Below, piece by piece: positions 56,576 to 64,000 of a DNA stretch of 64,000 nucleotides (its first letter is position 1; every line of letters starts with the position of its first letter). The DNA lies in the NCBI GenBank assembly GCA_038503035.1, contig JAVSML010000028.1, positions 689,464 to 753,463 on the forward strand, in the 5' to 3' direction. The notes under the pieces are model-generated. The model made no database searches and was not told the origin of the DNA. It worked only from the letters and a program-made list of their open reading frames with translations. Source of the DNA: Crocodylus rhombifer. Lineage: Eukaryota > Chordata > Crocodylia > Crocodylidae. The position numbers and the translations under genes were made by a program.

Positions 56576-59145
56576 AGCATAGATGGGACACCCCTAGCAG
56601 TACTTACACTTATAGTATAAGAATGAGCCATGCTTAAACCATTAGTGGGGTCATTGTAGTACAATGCAGTAAGAGTGTTTGGTTAGGTTTGCCCAAAGAA
56701 GTGAACCTTCTAACAATTCTGTGGGATGTCTGATCACCCAAGTGAATGGGCTTGATTCACTTCTGCTTTACTCCAGCTTTTACACCAACCTAAGTATACT
56801 CAGTGGTTTTACAGAGCTAACATTTAAACCGAACACAGTTGCTAATCCAGCCCACTATAGAATATTTCAAAGGACTTGCGCTGTTTAGTTTTTGCTCATC
56901 ATTGCAGCATAGCAAACAGTCATCAGAAGAAAAAGGAATGGAGTTCTTATCTTGTGAGTTTACCAATTAGGAATAAAACCAGCCCTGAACGTTCAGTTAG
57001 TTTTGTTGGCACTTGTTTCTCCCAAACTCTTCTGGTTTTCTTTTAGTCTGATGCTTACAGAAAATCATTAAGTTCGCTGGACTGTGAAGTGGGTTGCAAA
57101 GTGCATTGTAAACTGTTCACATTGTCTTTAATTACTCACAAAGCATATGCCAAATACATATGAAGTGTGAAGATTACACTGAATAGGATGTCTGTGACAA
57201 AGTGATGATTTATTGTTAACCAAAAAAAATTATATATGGAAATGAACTCAATTTGAAAATACATCTATGTACTATTAATAACTCTGGGGGGGAAACAGTT
57301 TATAACAAAATACCTTTGAAAATAGAAGTGTGATGAATATGTAAATTAGACCAATCAACATCAACAAATATGTGGTATATGCAGATGAGAAAGCAAACAG
57401 ATAAAATGTGAAATAGCTCACAAATCATAAATATAACTCGTAAAGCATTCACTGGAAATATTCATGAAAACATGGGGACAAAAAAGTATATAATCAAATG
57501 ATATATTTGCATATAAAAATAGAGCCTCTTCATGAAAGCCTTTTTTTCTCTCAGAAAATCATGCATAAAAAAGGATATTAAAGCAAACTGAAGACTATAT
57601 AAAGAAAACAGCTATTAATAATGTGATACCTCCATGTGGTAAAATGTGGTTTGCCTAGTGTATATAAATTAGATACTTTAATCTACTGAACATACTGTGC
57701 TTGCATATAACCGAGAGACTGAAAATCAAAGACTGACTATATTTGCTAGTGTATTAGTGAACAAGGAATGTAAAGAAAAATCAGCACTAGTCTCAGAGGC
57801 CTGAAAAACATGTTAATTTATGTATACATTTTCTATTAGAGATAGATTTAAAACCATTTTAAACAGCATGTTTGAAAATGGGTTTTGTTTAAAAGGTCCC
57901 TTGAGTTAGCAGGAAAACACCTGCCTTGGGTACCTGCTCTCCTACCTCTAGTAAAGGGTGGAGCTGATACAGAGAGTGGGCTTTCTAGTCTATCAAAGTG
58001 TTTTGAAAAACACAAAATAAGAGGGAATGGGTCCTCCAGAAAACCTGGGTCAGAATCTGAGCTCGTATATTCTCATTCAAACTGAATAGGAAAGCTTTGA
58101 ATACACTGGTCAAACACTTTCTGTCAGAACTGTTTTTCTAGAAAAAAATTGAAATTTTGGCTAAACATTTTTCCCCACAGAATTTGCCAGTTCTTCTGTG
58201 TAAGATTTCAAAACCAAACATTTGAAAGCCAAAACCTGAAAAAAAATGCCAAAAAACCAAATAATCCAGATACCCTAGGGTTGTGTGTCATACCAAGATG
58301 AATCCTACAGAAGTGTTTGCCTAATCTGTTCTTAATAGTTTCCAAGGAGAATTTTTTTGTGGAAAATTTTAGCAATAGCCATTTTTTTCATGATCATTAT
58401 TATCATCATCATCAAAATTGCCTTTGTTTTGCTTTTTTAAATTAAAAAGATTCATTTTAAAGACAGACAAATAAATGGATGAACTTTTCATAAGTGTTTT
58501 TCTAGAAAAAAAACTCCATTTTAGAAAGTTTTCCAAATTATAACACATTTTGATAATCTACCTCGATTTCTTTTGCCAATGCAAAGCAGAGGCTGTTTCA
58601 AAACATGAAAGATCAAAACAGCAGACTGACTAGATCAAAACAGTAATCTTCTTGCTAGCTGCTCTCCAGCTTCTGTTCTGCACATCTCTTTCACCAGACT
58701 AATTTAGCAAATAGTGGGAGAGGCAAGTATATTAGTTACTCTAGTTACATTTTTAGCTTGTTCCTAGGTACCCTTAGCCTGTCAGAATGCAGCAACTCCT
58801 ATAGAGTGCTGCTTAACCAACCTGTGTACACATCGCAAACAAATTAGCCCTCTGGTTACTAAATTTAAAGGCAACCCTGTGCAGGCACATATCTAGCACA
58901 ATCAATTCCCAAATGGTTCTGTAGATGCCATATCAGCATTAACCTGGGCTTGAATTTCATTAATGTAAAAGAGAACAAGTCTGAAGCCCATGTAAAAAGT
59001 ATCTCTTTGCAATATTTCTTCTATTATCTTTCCTCATGTTTTCAGTGTGTAGCATGGCGGGGATGCTGAAAGCAAATCTGACAATACCTAATGTAAAGCT
59101 AGGATCCACAGCTGTTTTTAGATGGCAACTTGAATTAGGGATTAT
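56576..59145. other. FSHR intron 2, mostly unique
   Basis: A short repeat core (taagtatactcagtggtttt) lies at 56790-56815. Otherwise AT-rich, with no exon-like frame with splice sites found. FSHR exon 3 was looked for and not seen. Confidence 0.5.
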
Positions 59146-59755
59146 TAGGGACCTACCAAATTTGCAGTTTCATAATTTTTTTGGAACACCCAGTCTCTGC
59201 AAAAAACCCCAACTCTGCAAAAAGGTGTAAAATTGACAAGCAAGTGAGGGAAAAGAAAAAAAGAAAGGAGCAGCAAAGCAGAAAATGGCAGGAAGCCCTG
59301 GCATCCTAAAGCACAGGAAGAGGGAGAGAGGAAGAAGAGGGCAAGGGGAGCAAATCAGAAGCTGAGTCCCTGACAGGTTCAGTCCAGTGCCCAGCCGGGG
59401 GCTAGCCTAGAAGCTTGCAAAGAAGCCTGACTAACCCCACCCCACCACCACCTTTTTTTTTATCGCATTGCATTATATTTAATTGCATTGCTGCCTGCCT
59501 GCCCACTCACCAGGGTGAGGAGCTGCCTCCCCTCCTGCCGTGTGGTCCAACCTGCGGCAACCATTAACCCCATCCTAGACTGCTTGCTAACACATCAGTT
59601 AATGGCTTCCATATAATCCCCTGATCAAGCTAGTGAAAGCCACTAATTGACATGTTATTAAGCAATCTAGGATGTGGTTAATGGCTTCTGTAGGCTCAAT
59701 CAGGGGATTGCCACATTAGCTTGTAGTCTAGGACATGGTTAATGGCTTCCAAACT
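59146..59755 (+). mobile_element. hAT-type element, right end missing (inverted-pair member 1)
   Basis: It begins TAGGGACCTACCAAATTTGC and runs collinear with the reverse complement of 60542-61183 for at least 450 bp (shared ttgcattgctgcctgcctgc..., and accaggg(t/c)gagga). After about 59605 it diverges into short inverted repeats built on ggttaatggcttc and aatcccctgat. A matching right terminus is absent. Confidence 0.68.
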
Positions 59756-60541
59756 TTGTCATTTGTTCAAGATAACTTATATTCCCAAAATCCCTTAGGC
59801 ACTTGAAAAAAGTCTCCCAAATATTATTAAAATACTTCTTCCACACAACCTCTCTCTATATATTTTTTCTCATGCTTATCATCTTATATGTGAAGTACTT
59901 ACTGACATACTTAGGTGAATATTCCTTGGGCCGTACAAAAGAGGAAAAGTATTACAATCCAGCTTTGAGAAAGTTGGTGATATCAAGTGAATGATTATGC
60001 TTTAACACTGGTCTTTTAAAAGGACTCCAGGAGCCAGTAAATTCTCAAAGGATCACTTCTCAGGGAGATTAAACTTCTTGGAGCTTGCATACGGCAAGAT
60101 ATTTTTTTCCTTCCACTTCCTTTCAGGGAAATCTGATCAAAATGTATTTTTTCTTCAAACAGATGCTCCTATATAAAATGATGGAGGTTCAGAGGATACC
60201 ATCCTTTGAGCTTTCGGTGACCCTCAAATTTGCCCTGAAGAGTATCTCAAGCAAAACACCACCAGCAGCACACACATGCACACATCTTGGAATTTCTTCT
60301 TTGAAGAAATTCTTTTTTTAAATCCTGCTATGTGTATTTAGAGTACTCCATCTATCTCAGAACGTAGGGGAAAACTGAAGCTGGTATAAATCAATTGCGT
60401 TTCATTGAAGCTAACAGGACTTTGATGATTTAACAGCAGACCAGGACTTGGCATGACAGCAAAAGATGGGGCAGAGGAAGAAAAAAAAAAAAGGAAAAGA
60501 GTTATCCAAAAGGCTTCTGACTACCCTTAATTAATTATCCC

Positions 60542-61183
60542 TAGGGACCTACTGAATTTGGGGTGGATGCCTCTGGTTTCATGGTCCAAGCATGGTGTTG
60601 GACACCATTTTCACTGTGGAATATGGTGGGTCTCCTATGCCTCTGGGGCCCCTGAAGTCCTGCCCCTCCCTGGAGATTGATAAATGGCCCCAGACTGGGG
60701 ACGGAGCCCATGGAAGTCATTAATTGCCATGTTAGCGAGCAGCCTAGGATGCAGGCTTGACCACATACCAGGAGGAGAAGCAGGTCCTCGCCCTGGCAGG
60801 TGGGCAGGCAGACAGCATCAGGCTGGGCATTTGCAGTGCAATGCAATGCAAAAAGAATCAAAGCAAAAAAAAGCAGGGGGAGGTCATGCTCCTTTGTGAG
60901 CTCCCATGATGGGCCCTCACTACCTCCTGGACTGAGCCTACGTCAGGGGCTCAACCTCTGATCTGCTCCCTCTCCCCACCCTTCTCCCCCTGTTTCCCCC
61001 TCCTATGCTTCAGGATACCAGGCCTTTCTGTCATTTTCTGTTTTGCTACTCCCCCTTTTTTTTTTTCCCCCTGCTCACTCACCAATTCTGTGCCTTTTCA
61101 CAGGGACCAAGCTTTTTCACAGAGATGGATCAAATTTGCGGTTTCTGTAAAAATCACAAAATTGCAAATTCGGTAGGTGTCTA
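60542..61183 (-). mobile_element. hAT-type element, 642 bp (inverted-pair member 2)
   Basis: The ends TAGGGACCTACTGAATTTGG and (reverse complement) TAGACACCTACCGAATTTGC are inverted repeats. The flanks attatccc (60534-60541) and atcatggc (61184-61191) agree at only 5 of 8. It is oriented opposite to the copy at 59146 and contains the same internal blocks in reverse. Confidence 0.72.
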
Positions 61184-61191
61184 ATCATGGC

Positions 61192-64000
61192 CCTCTTTCC
61201 AGGCATGCTGTAAAGACACTGAGATGAGTTCTGCCCACCCTAGTTCAGGAACTGAAGCAACACGGTACTATATGAGGTGCTACCTGGCAGCAGGGAGAAT
61301 TAGCCAAGCCACAGCACTATGCAAATCTGATTCACCTGCTCCATGTTGAGGGAGCAACATACTTAAAATACCCTACTATGTCAACAGGAGTCCTGCCTGG
61401 CACCAAGGAAATGTTCGTGCAACAATTCATAGCACTTCCGTAGCCCACTAGGAGAACCCCTGGTGTAGAAAGAGTATTTGAGTAATTTGGCCACTCAGCC
61501 TATTCAGTACTTTAGGCTCTCTACTGACACTTCGAATTCAATGGCAATTTCTACAGTATCTAGTAAGAGTTTATTTAAACACACTTAGTTCACTATGAAC
61601 AAAATGTATTTTGGACCATCAGGCTTGAAGGGCACAAATCCATGTATTTGATTCTTATGCATGGTGAAAGCAGCAAATAAGTGCACTATCTGCTGCCACT
61701 TTTGAATCTAATTATACATTTTCTCTCAGGCATTTGAGAGTGACATTTAAAAACATAAGGCCGTGACAAAAGAACATCAAAGGGAGGGAATGCAAAGTCA
61801 AGATTGATGTTCCAGGGGTTAGATAGATGTCTTAATAGGACAGGTGAAGATGATGATCCAATACAGAGTCTTTCATATCTGATCTTTGTTTAAAAGTAGA
61901 CACCACTGAGTTGCATTAAAGACTGTTACCATCTGATGAACATTTGGTGACCTGTAAGCAATCAAGATATTGGTCTGATTCCTGTCAGTCAAGTCCCACA
62001 TCCCACCACTGCACTGTCAGGGTTGTGGTAGTGTTGAAGTGATGTTGTAGCCATAATGCTAGGAAATATGTAAGAGGGAAGATTTTTGTAGGTGATATCT
62101 TTTATTGGACCAACTGTATGATTGGGACAGGCTTAGATAAGCTTTTGAAGCATTCAGATCTTGTGTAAGTCAATCTTGCTATCCAATAGAAATCATTGTC
62201 AGAGTTTAGTGGGGAAGCCAAGGGCTGGGTAATGACACAGAATATTATTTTCTTAAACCTTGAAGTAATATTTTTCTTCTTATCCATAAAGGTGATGCTT
62301 TGATTTCAAGCTTAAGGTTCAATGGCAGAAAAGAGGAAGAACAATGTATTTGTTCCCCCTTCTTGCAAACACACATATGATGGTGAAATCTCCATCTGCC
62401 CTGACTCCACACACCTCTCTGAAGTTTGTCCCCGTAAAGCGAATGATGAAGTATTTTGCCAGCTTCTCAAAAGAATTTTATAATATGCAGTCACTGAAAA
62501 GACTAAGCAATGTATTTGTCACTTCTTTAGAAGATGGTTAGTTATGGCCTGGTTACATTTCCATGTGGAGTGCAAATCCCAAAGTGCAGTCACACTACTG
62601 AAAATGCTCTGTCCCCAGCCAATGCAAAACCACCCTTGGGATAGTGAGTTTGAGAGCTGTGCATGAAAATAAGGTGGCATAATACTATCTTAAGTTTATT
62701 GCCTGGGAGTAGAAGATGTGTGCCTCTTTCTGGATATAATCAGCAATGGACCAAGACCATCTCTTTTTATTTTTAATCTATAAATGTTTGTGCTACTTCA
62801 TCACCTGGTGTTGTGCTCTTTCTTGCCAAAGTCTGCCTGTGGGAGTGACCTTGAAGCTTGTTACTCTGTTGCAGATGTACAGAAAAGTGCACTGGTCTTT
62901 TATTATCTAGCCAACAACTCACAACCTATGAGCAGTTATTTCTATTAGGACATTGTAAGGTAACCCAGTAAATACATAAATTCCACAGAACTTGCTCTCC
63001 AAGCTTTGTTCCAGTTTTTGGACAGAGTACTATTAAAAAACAAAATAATTCTTTTTAAATGTGAAGGACAGTAAAAGTAAAATCAATTAACAGTCCCTAA
63101 ACAATACTTTCCCCCCCATTTTTTAATTTTAAAATATCACAATATTGTGTTTCTATTAGCAAAAGTAAATTAAGACACATGTAAAGTATTTTTAAATGTA
63201 AATTTAATTTAATAATTACTTCTCCCTCATTTTGTAATTTCAAGAATTTTAAGTTTGCCGTAATGAAATTATAGCAGAGCCATTATTTGTGAAGCGTGCT
63301 AATACAAAGGTGACAGTAAGAACTGATGTGTTTGACAGGAGTCAGTCAGCACATCCATTATAGTCTCCGTTTCACAGTTTTCCAGGCATAGGGACAGGTA
63401 GGCAGAAACAAGTGTGTATATTTCCTGTGTATATTGTGAATATATTAATTGCCTATCCAAATTCTCCTGTTGCCAAATAATTCAGACTATTTGAATTAAT
63501 AAAAAGAAACATGGGGAAAATGCACCATAAATGTTCAGTTCTTTGTAGGAGGAATCCTAACTCCAGTGTTCCTTTAGAATTTCCCAAATAATCAAATCAA
63601 TTCTGGACACATTATAGTTCTCTGTAAACCTGTCCAATTGAATCATCCTGGTGTTTGGGGCAATTTTGCAGGGAAAACATCACCCACTGAAGCTTGTTTA
63701 TTATACCTGACACATCTGACTGAAAGCCTACAGACAGTTGTCCTAGATCTGCTTGAATTGCCCCTTTGACTCAAAATAAATGGGTTACTGCTCCTTCACT
63801 TATCTTTCATATTGTAGTAGATGCTGATTTTTCTGGTAATGGGCCACTTTCAGGTAAATCTCAGGGCTACCTACAGTTTTCTTTTTGGAGCACTGATTTT
63901 ACTTGTTTGTTTAATTTCTGTATTCTTATGTAAAAGACTATTTTTGGCAAAAAGAGGGGGATTTTCCTTTCCCCCGGCCCTGCCCCCCACCCCTCCCCTG
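61192..64000. other. FSHR intron 2, mostly unique
   Basis: Apart from the Penelope-like module at 62045-62290, no repeat or gene is recognised. The AT-rich 63110-63310 stretch with aatgaaattatagc may be conserved non-coding DNA, but this is a guess. Confidence 0.45.
62045..62290 (-). mobile_element. Penelope-like terminal module, fragment
   Basis: The sequence gttgtagccataatgctagg, then gatatcttttattggaccaa, then aagcttttgaagcattcag, matches the terminal module at 4789-4870 and 20068-20190 in the same orientation. No coding part remains. Confidence 0.55.

Noticed and set aside
59580..59760. CRISPR-like or satellite array from repeated ggttaatggcttc motifs
   Set aside because: Units are few, unequal in spacing and in both orientations. 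They are better explained as rearranged hAT interior.
54641..64000. FSHR exon 3
   Set aside because: I looked for a 75-bp exon with the expected leucine-rich-repeat codons and splice sites downstream and saw none. Intron 2 probably extends past the window.

Overview
This is non-coding DNA from a sauropsid genome, most likely a crocodilian (a turtle is the main alternative). That placement is an inference from the repeat mixture: CR1 LINEs of several ages, Penelope-like elements with GIY-YIG remnants, many short hAT-type DNA transposons with readable 8-bp target-site duplications, Ty3/Gypsy-like LTR remnants, and old MIR SINEs. There is no bacterial-style gene organisation. Nearly all open reading frames here are chance frames or decayed transposon genes.

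One host coding exon can be supported. It is a 72-bp exon at 54569-54640 (+) whose translation and splice phases match exon 2 of FSHR, the follicle-stimulating hormone receptor. On that reading, bases 1-54568 are the 3' part of intron 1 and 54641-64000 are the 5' part of intron 2. Exons 1 and 3 were searched for by eye and not seen.

Layout: 1-4.8 kb is unique DNA, a hAT element and a GC-rich foldback repeat. 4.8-7.3 kb is an antisense Penelope-like fragment with a hAT inside it, then a solo-LTR-like unit and another foldback. 7.3-16.8 kb is mostly unique, with small repeats. 16.8-18.5 kb is an antisense CR1 and a foldback repeat. 20.1-22.3 kb is a second Penelope-like fragment split by a 1.35-kb hAT with a perfect 8-bp duplication. 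23.5-33.5 kb is dense in repeats: hAT elements, a tRNA-Gly-like pseudogene, a Gypsy pol relic, an LTR-like repeat and an antisense LTR. 33.5-41 kb is mostly unique, with a MIR, a snapback repeat and an assembly gap. 41-49.5 kb holds a CR1 fragment, an LTR nested in an LTR-like repeat, and an old CR1 with two younger CR1 pieces inside it. 50.3-53.1 kb holds the most unusual object: a young, 5'-truncated CR1 whose 5' end is joined to an antisense 28S rRNA fragment and a sense 18S rRNA fragment that starts at the first base of mature 18S. 54.6 kb is the FSHR exon. 55-64 kb is more hAT elements, including an inverted pair of one family, then unique sequence.

No CRISPR array, operon, intact RNA gene or functional mobile element was found. 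The two 10-N runs (34186-34195 and 53847-53856) are assembly gaps.
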